Under the pieces are notes generated by a model that was given only the letters and a program-made list of their open reading frames with translations, was not told the origin of the DNA and did not search any database. The position numbers and the translations under genes were made by a program. From Neobacillus niacini (GTDB taxonomy: Bacteria > Bacillota > Bacilli > Bacillales > Cytobacillaceae), in the NCBI RefSeq assembly GCF_023715415.1, contig NZ_JAMBOB010000003.1, forward strand, positions 186,001 to 250,000: a stretch of DNA of 64,000 nucleotides, given 5' to 3'. This document shows, in pieces, positions 44,991 through 53,958 of this stretch. The stretch's first letter is position 1, and each line of letters starts with the position of its first letter.

Positions 44991-46184
44991 ATGACTAGTC
45001 AATTGAGTGCCCAACTAGAGGAACTGAGGGGAAAAGTAAGAGCCTTCATTGATAGAGAGGTTATACCGCTGGAAGATGTAATAGAAGAATGGGGACCAGA
45101 AGGAGAAGCTGCGTTAAAGAGTGTTCAGGAAAAAGCCAAACAAGAAGGAATTTTTGCACTGGGACTCCCAAAGGAGATAGGCGGGGGCGGCCTGCCGTTT
45201 ATGGATTATGTGTATATCAATGAAATCATTGGAAGGTCGGAAGCGGCCATGTATGCACTTGGTACACATACGGCTCAAGATTCCACTATGCTCAACATGT
45301 TCGGTACACCAGAGCAAAAGGAAAAATGGCTGTATCCAATGGTACGTGGGGAGATATCACCATCCGTTGGGTTAACAGAACCTGAAGTTGCAGGGTCCGA
45401 TCCAACTCTTATCGAGACAACGGCTGTTCTCGATGGAGATGAGTGGGTCATCAATGGCCATAAATGGTTTACTACGAATGCAAATATTGCTGCCTTTACT
45501 ACTGTTTTTTGTGTGACAGAACCTGATGCTGCACGTCATAAAAGGGCATCGATGATTATCGTTCCTACTAACACCCCGGGATATGAGATTGTTCGAGTTA
45601 TTCCAACTATGGGAGGAAAAGGAGGTAACCATTGTGAAGTTCGTTATAACAATGTAAGGGTGCCAAAAGAAAATCTATTAGGGAGCCGCGGGGAAGGCTT
45701 TGTCATTGCACAAAAACGATTAGGACCAGGAAGAATTTATCATTGTATGAGGTGGCTTGGCCAAGCCCAAAGAGCATTTGATTTAATGTGTGAAAGAGCA
45801 TTAAACCGATACTCACATGGCTCCTTATTATCAGACAAACAAATGATTCAAAAATTTATTGCGGACTCAGCCACAGAAATTCAAACTGCAAGGTTATTAA
45901 CAATTGAGGCAGCAAAGAAAATTGATGAGGGCCATGATGCAAGGGTAGATATTGCCATGATTAAGGTTTATGGAGCTGGCATCCTTCACAACGTGATTGA
46001 TAGAGCGATTCAAGTTCATGGTGCGCTCGGTGTTACGGAAGATACCCCGCTAGAGAAAATGTACCGCCGTGCCCGTTATGCCCGTATTTATGATGGACCT
46101 GATGAGGTACATACAGTGTCCATTTCAAGAAGAATATTAAAATATTATCAACAAGAATCTTATTGGAATCCTGCGGATTTTTAA
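44991..46184 (+). CDS. Acyl-CoA dehydrogenase, ACAD10/11-like
   Basis: 397 aa. VGLTEPEVAGSDPT (FAD/substrate loop), NGHKWFTTNA, the C-terminal IQVHGALGVTEDTPLEKMYRRARYARIYDGPDEVH, and RLGPGRIYHCMRWLGQAQRAF. The last segment is the mark of the ACAD10/ACAD11/LvaC branch, whose members act on 4-phospho- or 4-hydroxyacyl-CoA intermediates. A matching kinase gene lies two genes downstream. AAGGAG precedes the ATG. The reaction is inferred from the branch and the context, not proven. Confidence 0.85.
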   Translation: MTSQLSAQLEELRGKVRAFIDREVIPLEDVIEEWGPEGEAALKSVQEKAKQEGIFALGLPKEIGGGGLPFMDYVYINEIIGRSEAAMYALGTHTAQDSTMLNMFGTPEQKEKWLYPMVRGEISPSVGLTEPEVAGSDPTLIETTAVLDGDEWVINGHKWFTTNANIAAFTTVFCVTEPDAARHKRASMIIVPTNTPGYEIVRVIPTMGGKGGNHCEVRYNNVRVPKENLLGSRGEGFVIAQKRLGPGRIYHCMRWLGQAQRAFDLMCERALNRYSHGSLLSDKQMIQKFIADSATEIQTARLLTIEAAKKIDEGHDARVDIAMIKVYGAGILHNVIDRAIQVHGALGVTEDTPLEKMYRRARYARIYDGPDEVHTVSISRRILKYYQQESYWNPADF

Positions 46185-46243
46185 AAAAATATCAGTCATA
46201 GAATCTATTTCTCGATAAGCGGTGGAATAGGAGGTATTAGTAA

Positions 46244-47800
46244 ATGTCTTGGGAAAGTGAAATTAATGAACTAAGGTATAGAGAAGAATTGGCGAAAAAA
46301 ATGGGTGGTGAAGAAAGAGTCGCCCGTCATCGGAGTCAAGGGAAATTACCTGTTCGCGAGAAAATTGATAAGCTATTAGATCCTGGGAGTTTTCATGAAA
46401 CAGGTGCCCTGGCAGGTACTGGTATATATGATGAAAATGGTGAGCTTATTGATTTTACACCGGCTAATTTTGTAATGGGAACCGGCCGCATTGATGGCCG
46501 CAAAGTCGTGATTGGTGCCGATGATTTTACAGTAAGAGGCGGTGCGATGGACGGCGCTGTTACCGGAAAACAAATCTATGCTGAGCTAATGGCGAATGAA
46601 TTAAAATTACCGATTGTCAGACTTGTAGATGGAACTGGCGGCGGGGGCAGTATCAAGACACTGATTGAAAATGGGGATACGTATGTTACGGTTTTACCGG
46701 GCTGGGATCACGTAATCGACAATCTGCAAAAGGTACCTGTTGCGGCAATTTGCACGGGATCTGTAGCCGGCCTTGGAGCAGCACGTGTTTCTACCTCTCA
46801 TTTTTCAGTCATGATTAAGGATATCTCGCAAATGTTTGCAGCCGGCCCACTAATTGTAAAATTTGGATTGGGTCAGGACTTAACAAAGGAAGAATTAGGC
46901 GGGATACAAGTACACGGCTCAAATGGAGTTATTGATAATATTGTAAATTCAGAAGAAGAGGCATTTCAACAAATTAGAAATTTTCTATCATATTTACCAA
47001 AGAATGTTTGGGAGCTGCCACCAGTTTCTGATACATCTGATGATAAAAATCGCCGAGATGAAAACCTAATCTCTGCAATTCCCAAAAATCGACGTAAGCT
47101 TTATAAAATCCGTAAGATTCTGCCGATGATTTTTGATAAAGACACTTTATTTGAAATGGGAAGTACCTTCGGCGGATCAATGATTACTGCTTTTGCCAGG
47201 CTCAATGGCTATCCTGTAGGTGTTATTGCTCCTGATGTATATAAAGACGGCGGTGCGATGACAGCGGAAAGTTCTGAAAAGCTTGAGCGTTTTGTGGATC
47301 TTTGTAATACCTTCCATCTTCCAATTGTAAACCTAGTGGATAACCCTGGTCTCGCAGTAGGACTACAAGCAGAAAGAAAAGGTACTCTCAGAAAAGGTGT
47401 AAGCGCTATCGCGGCCGTTTATCAGGCTAAAATTCCGATTTGTGAAATTATAATTAGACGAGATTTTGGTGTTGGCGGTGCGGGGATGTCAAATGCACAC
47501 GGACTCAATATGCGTTACGCCTGGCCGTCAGGAGTTTGGGGGTCACTTCCAATTGAAGGTGGGTTAGAAGTTGCCTACAAAAGAGATTTAGAGGCAAGTG
47601 ATGATCCTGAAGCATTGCGGGCAGCGTTATTAAAGAAATTAGAAAAAACAGTATCACCATTTAGAACAGCTGAAAAGTTTGGAATTGAAGAAATTATTGA
47701 CCCTAGGGATACAAGGCCGCTTTTATGTGAGTGGATAAAGGATGCCTATGAGCTTTTACCACAGCAGCTAGGTTTCACGCATTACACCTATCGTCCGTAG
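46244..47800 (+). CDS. Acyl-CoA carboxylase, carboxyltransferase subunit
   Basis: 518 aa, biotin-dependent carboxyltransferase of the PccB/MmdA type. KMGGEERVARHRSQGKLPVREKIDKLLDPGSF at the N-terminus, VRLVDGTGGGGS, LGAARVSTSHFSVMI, NLVDNPGLAVGLQAE and RRDFGVGGAGMSNAHGLNMRYAWPSG. Both crotonase-like halves are present. It needs a biotin carboxylase, not found in the window, and a biotinyl carrier; a 70-aa carrier is encoded at 61.8 kb in the second sigma-54 unit. The acyl-CoA substrate (propionyl, methylcrotonyl, or another) is not clear. GGAGG lies upstream of the ATG. Confidence 0.87.
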   Translation: MSWESEINELRYREELAKKMGGEERVARHRSQGKLPVREKIDKLLDPGSFHETGALAGTGIYDENGELIDFTPANFVMGTGRIDGRKVVIGADDFTVRGGAMDGAVTGKQIYAELMANELKLPIVRLVDGTGGGGSIKTLIENGDTYVTVLPGWDHVIDNLQKVPVAAICTGSVAGLGAARVSTSHFSVMIKDISQMFAAGPLIVKFGLGQDLTKEELGGIQVHGSNGVIDNIVNSEEEAFQQIRNFLSYLPKNVWELPPVSDTSDDKNRRDENLISAIPKNRRKLYKIRKILPMIFDKDTLFEMGSTFGGSMITAFARLNGYPVGVIAPDVYKDGGAMTAESSEKLERFVDLCNTFHLPIVNLVDNPGLAVGLQAERKGTLRKGVSAIAAVYQAKIPICEIIIRRDFGVGGAGMSNAHGLNMRYAWPSGVWGSLPIEGGLEVAYKRDLEASDDPEALRAALLKKLEKTVSPFRTAEKFGIEEIIDPRDTRPLLCEWIKDAYELLPQQLGFTHYTYRP

Positions 47801-47839
47801 GGTATTAAATTCTATCAATTAATAAAGGGTGTAAAATTG

Positions 47840-48883
47840 ATGTCCATATACAAACAAGAAATTATTGAATCCCTAGAAAAGTATTTTCGTGAAAATATCA
47901 TTTTATCAAAAGAAGCAGCAATTGTTGACTTTGTCCAGCTTTCTGAGGGCTGGACCGACGAAGCCTATCTTTTTAACGTTACCTGGGGAAAAAATCAGGA
48001 AGAGCAGTCAAAAGGGTTTGTTCTTCGTAAGTTTAAGAAAGGTGGTTTATTTTCGGATATACGAAATTTATTTCACCAATATAAACTTTTAGAAGCTTTA
48101 AGTACAAAGTCCTCATTGCCTGTACCAAGGGTTTATGCCTATGAAGAGGATGAAAGTTTGCTAGGCAGCAAATTCTTTGTTATGGAAAAGCTTGAGGGGA
48201 AAAGCTATGTACCTTGGTCAAAGGAAGGCAGAAAATTTTTTCATCAGGCGGCAGCAGAAAATAACCCAATCCCTTACCAATTCGTAGAACACCTGGCAGA
48301 TTTACATACATTAGACTATCAATCTATGAATCTAGGAGAATGGTTTACACAAGTGGATGAAAAACATTATCTAGACATTAAGATTAAGGAATTGGAAGAA
48401 TTGTATGCCAACTACAAGGTTTTTTATGACCCTGTAGTAGCCGATGGGCTGGAATGGTTAAAGAGAAACAAGCCTGAACCTTTACCGCTGTCCATTATTC
48501 ATAATGACTACCGAACAGGGAACCTGTTATTTGAAAATGATCGAATTACAGGAATATTAGACTGGGAATATGCAGAGCTCGGCGATCCAAGAATGGACCT
48601 AGCCTATGTTTGCGCCAGGGCGAACAGAATGGATTCACCACTTTTATGCTATTTAGTTAATCGGGATTTTTTCCTAGAGTACTACCAACAATGCACGGGG
48701 ATTCATTTTTCTCCTGAAGATATCTATTATTTCGAAGTATATCATCAGGTAAAGTTTTTACTGCTCTCACTATCTGCTGGAAATTCATTTTTTAAAGAGG
48801 GAAGTTTAGATTTAAGAATGGCCAGACAAGGTTTTCGTTTTACACTCATGAGAAAAATGACAGCGGAATTATTAGGATATTGA
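47840..48883 (+). CDS. APH-fold phosphotransferase (ACAD10/11 kinase-like, LvaA-like)
   Basis: About 347 aa. Aminoglycoside-phosphotransferase/choline-kinase fold. Catalytic loop IIHNDYRTGNLLF (HxDxxxxN with Asp base) and Mg motif GILDWEYAELGDPRMDLAY. In ACAD10/11 and in LvaA this kinase fold phosphorylates the 4-hydroxyl of a hydroxyacyl-CoA. Here the gene sits near an ACAD10/11-type dehydrogenase, and a small protein gene follows, the same order as lvaA-lvaB. The ATG at 47840 is preferred over the TTG three bases before. Not an antibiotic-resistance gene by context. Confidence 0.8.
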   Translation: MSIYKQEIIESLEKYFRENIILSKEAAIVDFVQLSEGWTDEAYLFNVTWGKNQEEQSKGFVLRKFKKGGLFSDIRNLFHQYKLLEALSTKSSLPVPRVYAYEEDESLLGSKFFVMEKLEGKSYVPWSKEGRKFFHQAAAENNPIPYQFVEHLADLHTLDYQSMNLGEWFTQVDEKHYLDIKIKELEELYANYKVFYDPVVADGLEWLKRNKPEPLPLSIIHNDYRTGNLLFENDRITGILDWEYAELGDPRMDLAYVCARANRMDSPLLCYLVNRDFFLEYYQQCTGIHFSPEDIYYFEVYHQVKFLLLSLSAGNSFFKEGSLDLRMARQGFRFTLMRKMTAELLGY

Positions 48884-48892
48884 GGTGAGAAA

Positions 48893-49345
48893 ATGTTTGA
48901 TAAAGAGTTTACCTTAAACAGGCTGACTGAAGTTATTAAGCGGGATATTATTCCACATTTATCCAATGATTATTCAAAAGAACAAGCGATTGCGATGGTA
49001 TCGGTACTGAAAAATGTGAATTTAAACACCGTGCAAAACTATCATCCATTTCAACTTGTTAATGAACTTTTGTTTGGAGAATTGAACGATCAATTATCCA
49101 AAATGGCAGAAGATGTGGCTGTTATTGGCTGCGGGCTCACAGAAACAGTGCAAACGTTACAATTTCAACTTCAATTAATTGACTCAGAAACAGAAATCAA
49201 AACAAAATGGGAAAAACTTAATGAGCTTTTTAGCGGGCTGATAACCATGGTTTATCAAAATGAAGCTGAACTTAGCGAATATATTCACCATTTTCGAACA
49301 GTAATTAGGAAACAAATTGATATTGAAATGGAATTGGTTAGCTAA
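48893..49345 (+). CDS. Small helical protein in the position of LvaB (unknown family)
   Basis: 150 aa, all-helical by pattern, no signal or membrane segment: LTEVIKRDIIPHLSNDYSKEQAIAMVSVLKNV, then a Leu/Gln-rich helix ETVQTLQFQLQLI and LSEYIHHFRTVIRKQIDIEME. It starts 9 bp after the kinase gene with GAGGTGAG and ends 16 bp before the CoA-transferase TTG. Proteins of this size and helical make-up (DUF6285-like, LvaB) often sit beside ACAD10/11-type kinases and may be needed for kinase activity. I cannot confirm homology from sequence alone; the position is the main argument. Confidence 0.55.
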   Translation: MFDKEFTLNRLTEVIKRDIIPHLSNDYSKEQAIAMVSVLKNVNLNTVQNYHPFQLVNELLFGELNDQLSKMAEDVAVIGCGLTETVQTLQFQLQLIDSETEIKTKWEKLNELFSGLITMVYQNEAELSEYIHHFRTVIRKQIDIEMELVS

Positions 49346-49361
49346 GGAGGGAGGAGATAAT

Positions 49362-50549
49362 TTGAACGGAGCACTTCATGGAGTAAAAGTATTGGATTTA
49401 TCAAGATATATTGCGGGACCATATTGCGGCCTTTTACTCGCCGATATGGGAGCTGAAGTAATTAAGGTTGAAAAAGTCGGCGGTGAGGACGGGAGGAGCT
49501 TTCCGCCTTTGGTGAAGGACGACAGTCTATACAGCGCTGCATTAAACAGAAATAAGCGGGCGATTACACTGAACTTTCGTCACCCGAGAGCACATGAAGT
49601 ATTGGACCGGCTGATGAAATGGGCTGACATTGTTATAGAAAACTTCCGACCTGGAACAATGGAAAAAATGGGTTATGGACCTGATAGATTACAAGAAATA
49701 AATCCCCGGCTTATTATGGTTCGATCCTCTGGCTTTGGTCAGACAGGACCGAAAAGTCATCGGCCAGGATTTGATCAAATTGGGCAGGCTATGGGCGGGA
49801 TTATGAGTATGACTGGAACAGAGGAGACTCCTCCGCTCATGGCCGGGGTCCCGATTGTTGATTATACGTCTGGCTTACATGCTGCAGTTGGTGCTCTATC
49901 TGCACTGCATCATCGAAACTTAACGGGAAAAGGTCAGGTTGTTGATGTTTCGTTACTTGAAAGTGCAGTATCCATGCTGGTGGCGCAAATACCAGGATAT
50001 TTTTTAAATGAGAAACTCCCTGAACGCAGAGGAAACTGCGATCGTTATTCCGCTCCAAGTAATGCGTATCAGGCGAAGGATGGATGGATATTTGTAGTAG
50101 CCGCCTCAAATGACTCACTTTGGTCTAACCTTTGTAAGTTAATGAACAGAGTTGATTTACTTGAAGCTCCACATTTTAAAACCACCGCATCACGTTTAGA
50201 GAATGGTACAGAAATTGATCGGATTGTGCAAGAATGGATTTCAAATTACAAGGTAGATGAATTGGACGCAATGTTTGATCGAGCGGGTATTCCAAGCGGT
50301 CCTATTAGAAATATTCCCCAAATTTTGGAGGATGATCATCTTCGGGCGCGTGGACAAATCGTAGAGATTGAGCATCCAACCGCTGGAAAAATTCCTATAA
50401 GCGGGGTGACAATCAAGCTATCAGAAACACCAGGTGCTATTCGATATGGACCGCCGCTTGTAGGTCAGCATACAGAGGAAATATATATGGACGAACTAGG
50501 ATTTAGTAAACAGGAATTATCTGCATTACAGCAAGAGGGAGTTTGCTAA
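49362..50549 (+). CDS. CaiB/BaiF (family III) CoA-transferase
   Basis: About 395 aa, full length and intact, unlike the remnant at 26.4 kb. LHGVKVLDLSRYIAGPYCGLLLADMGAEVIKVEK, the NFRPGTMEKMGYGPD segment, RSSGFGQTGPKSHRPGFDQIGQAMGG, PIVDYTSGLHAAVGALSAL with the probable catalytic Asp, and C-terminal VGQHTEEIYMDELG. The TTG at 49362 with an ideal AAGGAGGGAGGAG is the start; the open frame before it overlaps the previous gene. CoA donor and acceptor acids are unknown. Confidence 0.87.
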   Translation: MNGALHGVKVLDLSRYIAGPYCGLLLADMGAEVIKVEKVGGEDGRSFPPLVKDDSLYSAALNRNKRAITLNFRHPRAHEVLDRLMKWADIVIENFRPGTMEKMGYGPDRLQEINPRLIMVRSSGFGQTGPKSHRPGFDQIGQAMGGIMSMTGTEETPPLMAGVPIVDYTSGLHAAVGALSALHHRNLTGKGQVVDVSLLESAVSMLVAQIPGYFLNEKLPERRGNCDRYSAPSNAYQAKDGWIFVVAASNDSLWSNLCKLMNRVDLLEAPHFKTTASRLENGTEIDRIVQEWISNYKVDELDAMFDRAGIPSGPIRNIPQILEDDHLRARGQIVEIEHPTAGKIPISGVTIKLSETPGAIRYGPPLVGQHTEEIYMDELGFSKQELSALQQEGVC

Positions 50550-50602
50550 AACTCTATTTCTATTATTGAGATAAATAGATATCGATTTTTAAGGAGGTAA
50601 AT

Positions 50603-51583
50603 ATGCACAGCTGGGTAATAGAAAAATTGGGTGAACCAAAAGATGCATTACGACTAGCAGAGTTGCCTGAACCTGCCGTCAAACCAGGTCATGTAAAAAT
50701 TAGGGTAAAAGCAGCTGCCTTAAACTTTTTTGATATCTTACAATGCCAAGGCAGCTACCAAGAAAAGTATCCATTACCTTTTACACCGGGAGCCGAAATC
50801 TCTGGTGAAGTTTATGAGGCTGGCGAAGGCAGCCGATATCAGGCAGGTCAGAAAGTAATGGCAGTTCCAAAGCTTCCTTCCGGTGGATTAGCTGAATGGG
50901 TTGTAGTGCCTGATGATTTAGTTTTCCCGATATCAGATAAAATGACCTTTGCAGCAGCGACATCACTATTTACCACTTATCACACCTCATACTACGCACT
51001 TCATTATCGTGCGAATTTAAAGCCAGGTGAAGTATTGCTCGTTCACGCAGGTGCAGGAGGGGTAGGTTCTTCGGCAATACAATTAGGGTGCGCTGCAGGA
51101 GCCAAAGTGATTGCCACTGCCGGTGGACCGGAGAAGGTCAAAATTTGCAAGGAACTAGGCGCAGATGTCGTGATTGACTACCATTCAGAAGATTTTGTGG
51201 ATGTTGTCAAAAGGGAAACAGACGGTCGCGGTGCGGATGTTATTTATGATCCTGTTGGCGGGGATGTGTTCGATCGTTCGCGCAAATGTATTGCCTTTAA
51301 TGGACGTATTCTCGTGATTGGCTTTACGAGTGGCAGGATTGCCGATGCTCCAACCAATCACATTCTGATAAAAGACTATTCTGTTGTTGGTGTTCACTAT
51401 GGCTACTTCCGAAGACTTTATCCTGAAAAGACAGAAAAGATTCAAGAGCAGCTGATTAAGCTTTACGAGGAAAAAGCAATTGATCCTCTTATTTATAAAG
51501 AATTTGCTTTTACAGAAGTACCGGAAGCACTTGATTTACTCGCTGGCAGAAAGACATGGGGAAAAGTCGTAGTGAAGATTTAA
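50603..51583 (+). CDS. NAD(P)H:quinone oxidoreductase-type MDR
   Basis: 326 aa, medium-chain dehydrogenase/reductase of the zinc-free quinone oxidoreductase (QOR) group. PGAEISGEVYEAGEG, the nucleotide-binding VHAGAGGVGSSAIQLGCAAGAKVIATAG, and IYDPVGGDVFDRS. No zinc-ligand Cys/His cluster, as expected for QOR. Likely reduces an enoyl/enone or ketone intermediate; a 2-enoyl-thioester or alpha,beta-unsaturated ketone is as possible as a quinone. AAGGAGG precedes the ATG. Confidence 0.84.
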   Translation: MHSWVIEKLGEPKDALRLAELPEPAVKPGHVKIRVKAAALNFFDILQCQGSYQEKYPLPFTPGAEISGEVYEAGEGSRYQAGQKVMAVPKLPSGGLAEWVVVPDDLVFPISDKMTFAAATSLFTTYHTSYYALHYRANLKPGEVLLVHAGAGGVGSSAIQLGCAAGAKVIATAGGPEKVKICKELGADVVIDYHSEDFVDVVKRETDGRGADVIYDPVGGDVFDRSRKCIAFNGRILVIGFTSGRIADAPTNHILIKDYSVVGVHYGYFRRLYPEKTEKIQEQLIKLYEEKAIDPLIYKEFAFTEVPEALDLLAGRKTWGKVVVKI

Positions 51584-51623
51584 TCCATTATTATCATTTT
51601 TTTGGGGGGTGATTTCATTCGGA

Positions 51624-52655
51624 ATGAAAGCAATCGTGAAGACAGGTAAGCAGTATGGAAGTGTACAAGTAATAGAGGTACCTAAACCATCCATTAATGA
51701 TGATGAGGTGCTAGTAAGAATTCGAAATGCTTCAATTTGCGGATCCGATTTACACTGTTACCAATTTTCTCCAAGTCACCAATTTATTGAAACACCTGTC
51801 ATTATGGGGCATGAAAGTTCAGGAGAAATCGTAGAAGTTGGCTCAGATGTTAATGGTTATCGTCCTGGTGATCGAGTGGTAATTGAAATTATGGATTGGT
51901 GTAATCAATGTGAACCATGCTTGAAGGGGAAAACCAATATATGCAACCAAGGAAAGGTACGAGGTATGCATTTCGATGGATTTTTTGCTGAGTATGCAGC
52001 TGTAAAGATTCAGCATCTTCATAAAATTCCAGACCATCTTACTTTTGAACAGGCATGTCTCGTTGAACCAACCTCTATCCTTTGCCGGTCACTCCTATTA
52101 CGAGGTGATATAAACGAAGGAGAGCTTGTTTTAGTAACGGGGCCAGGTCCTATAGGATTAATTGCGGCACAGGTCGTACGAGCGATAGGTGCAGAAGCAA
52201 TTATTACGGGAACAAATGCTGATGAACAATCTAGACTGCCAATCGCCAGAGAACTTGGATTCACAACCATTAATATTGAAACAGAAGAAATAAAGGAAAT
52301 ACTTCAGAAAGTTTATCAAAAAAGCAGTGTAGATGCTGTTGTCGAGTGTTCGGGTGCTGCGTCTGTTGTACAAACGGCATTGGAAATCACCTCAAAAGGC
52401 GGCTCGATTCATCTCATTGGACTATTTGGAAAACCACTAATCGAAACGAACCTATCCCTTGCCATTAGGAAAGAAATTACCATTCATACCAGTTATGCCT
52501 CTGGCTGGGAGGATTTCGAAAGTGCTATTCAACTTATTTCAAAAGGCGCTGTAAATCCTGAAAAATTGGTTTCTCTGTATCCAGTTGATCAGGCGGTTGA
52601 AGCATTTGAAGATGCCATCAGCAAAAAAGTAGTAAAACCTATGTTTCAATTTTAA
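51624..52655 (+). CDS. Zinc-dependent alcohol dehydrogenase (MDR)
   Basis: About 343 aa. The catalytic zinc ligands are in SICGSDLHCY and GHESSGEIVEVG; the structural zinc lobe is CNQCEPCLKGKTNIC. TGPGPIGLIAAQVV binds NAD(P). The group includes sorbitol, threonine and butanediol dehydrogenases. The ATG at 51624 (MKAIVKTG) is the usual start; GGGGGGTGA lies 11 nt before it, and a GTG inside that site is rejected. It probably oxidises a hydroxyl of the growth substrate or of a derived intermediate. Confidence 0.84.
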   Translation: MKAIVKTGKQYGSVQVIEVPKPSINDDEVLVRIRNASICGSDLHCYQFSPSHQFIETPVIMGHESSGEIVEVGSDVNGYRPGDRVVIEIMDWCNQCEPCLKGKTNICNQGKVRGMHFDGFFAEYAAVKIQHLHKIPDHLTFEQACLVEPTSILCRSLLLRGDINEGELVLVTGPGPIGLIAAQVVRAIGAEAIITGTNADEQSRLPIARELGFTTINIETEEIKEILQKVYQKSSVDAVVECSGAASVVQTALEITSKGGSIHLIGLFGKPLIETNLSLAIRKEITIHTSYASGWEDFESAIQLISKGAVNPEKLVSLYPVDQAVEAFEDAISKKVVKPMFQF

Positions 52656-52708
52656 AATACAGTATTTTATTACAAATAAATTTTTAAAAACAAAAGGGGG
52701 AAAATGTG

Positions 52709-53827
52709 ATGAAAAAAAGGTTAGTTAATCTTGGTATGTTTCTTTTAATACTTGTTGTATTGGCTGGATGTGCCAGCGAAGGTTCTTCCTCGACAAAATC
52801 AGATGGTGATGTCCTTACCTTACGTTTAAACAATTCAAATAATGGTACAGACTTGCACTCCAATGCTTTCACAGCGAAATGGGTAAAACAAGTAGAAGAA
52901 AAATCCGGCGGTAAAGTGAAATTTGAAGTATTCGCCAACCAAGAACTCGTTCCATTGGGTGAAGAAGTAAACTCATTATCTTCTGGCACGATTGATATCG
53001 CAGGGCCATTTTTACCGACCTATCAGCCAGACCAATTTCCTTTATCAGATGTAACGATGCTGCCATTACTTAAGTCAGATACTGCAATTGCGCAAAAAGC
53101 ACATGCTGATTTACTTTCAAGTGATGTAGAACTTCAAGATGGAAAAACATTTGCTGAACTAGAATACGGTAAACACGGTTTAGTTGTACTGCCAGGTATG
53201 CCGACACCTGAATACACATTAGGAACTGTTAAGGATAAAGAACTTAAAACAGCTGCAGACTTTAAAAATATTGCCTTACGAGCTGGTGGACGTGCACATG
53301 AAATTTTTGTTAAGGAACTTGGTGCTGAACCTGTATCTATGACTTGGAGTGATGAATTCGAAGCTTTAAGCAGAGGTGCGTTAGATGGAAATGTTCGTTC
53401 TGTTGGAGATTATGAGCCATATGGCTTTGATGAAATTATTACAAACTCTGTAACCGGCATCGCTATTGGACATTTCCCATTAATTTGGGCTATGTCTGAA
53501 GAAGGCTGGAAAAAGGTGCCTGAAGATATTCAGAAAATCATGAAAGAAGTAGCTTACGACTTATCCTATGAAAGTACAGAAAAAGTTGATTTCAATTTAC
53601 AAGCTGTAGAAAATGCAAAGAAAAAAGGCGTTAAATTTATCGATTATAGTGAAATGGATGCTTCTGCACAAGAATTAATTAAGAAGGCATCTGTTAATAC
53701 ATGGAAAACATGGATTGATGCAAAAGAAAAAGAAGGCCTTCCAGGATTAGAAACAGCAAAACTTTGGAGAGACCTAGTAGTTAAAAACGGCGGAAGCGTT
53801 CCTGAAGAGATTATGAATCTAAAATAA
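52709..53827 (+). CDS. dctP: TRAP transporter substrate-binding lipoprotein
   Basis: 372 aa. A lipoprotein signal (LVVLAGC with Cys21) anchors it outside the membrane. The body is a DctP-family receptor: VKQVEEKSGGKVKFEVFANQELVPLGEEVNSLSSGTIDIAG, LKTAADFKNIALRAGG and the Asn/Arg-containing hinge DGNVRSVGDYEPYGFDEI, which in DctP proteins clamps the substrate carboxylate. Its membrane partners are 9.4 kb downstream (dctM, dctQ), in the second sigma-54 unit. The likely cargo is an organic acid. AAGGGGG precedes the ATG at 52709. Confidence 0.88.
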   Translation: MKKRLVNLGMFLLILVVLAGCASEGSSSTKSDGDVLTLRLNNSNNGTDLHSNAFTAKWVKQVEEKSGGKVKFEVFANQELVPLGEEVNSLSSGTIDIAGPFLPTYQPDQFPLSDVTMLPLLKSDTAIAQKAHADLLSSDVELQDGKTFAELEYGKHGLVVLPGMPTPEYTLGTVKDKELKTAADFKNIALRAGGRAHEIFVKELGAEPVSMTWSDEFEALSRGALDGNVRSVGDYEPYGFDEIITNSVTGIAIGHFPLIWAMSEEGWKKVPEDIQKIMKEVAYDLSYESTEKVDFNLQAVENAKKKGVKFIDYSEMDASAQELIKKASVNTWKTWIDAKEKEGLPGLETAKLWRDLVVKNGGSVPEEIMNLK

Positions 53828-53867
53828 AATAGCTATTCCTGATTGTTTATTTAAAGAAATTTATTTT

Positions 53868-53923
53868 ATCTCCCTGGTCCCGCTACTTTTCTAGTAGTTT
53901 GTTTTAAAACATACCAGGGAGAT
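53868..53923 (+). terminator. Hairpin between dctP and the second acyl-CoA dehydrogenase
   Basis: Outer arms ATCTCCCTGGT (53868-53878) and ACCAGGGAGAT (53913-53923), inner CTACT/AGTAG. Only a short T-rich tail (TTATCTT), so it may be partial termination or an RNA-stability element that sets the dctP mRNA level apart from the downstream genes. Confidence 0.5.
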
Positions 53924-53958
53924 TTATCTTATTACGATTTTAATAGAGGAGTGAGAAT

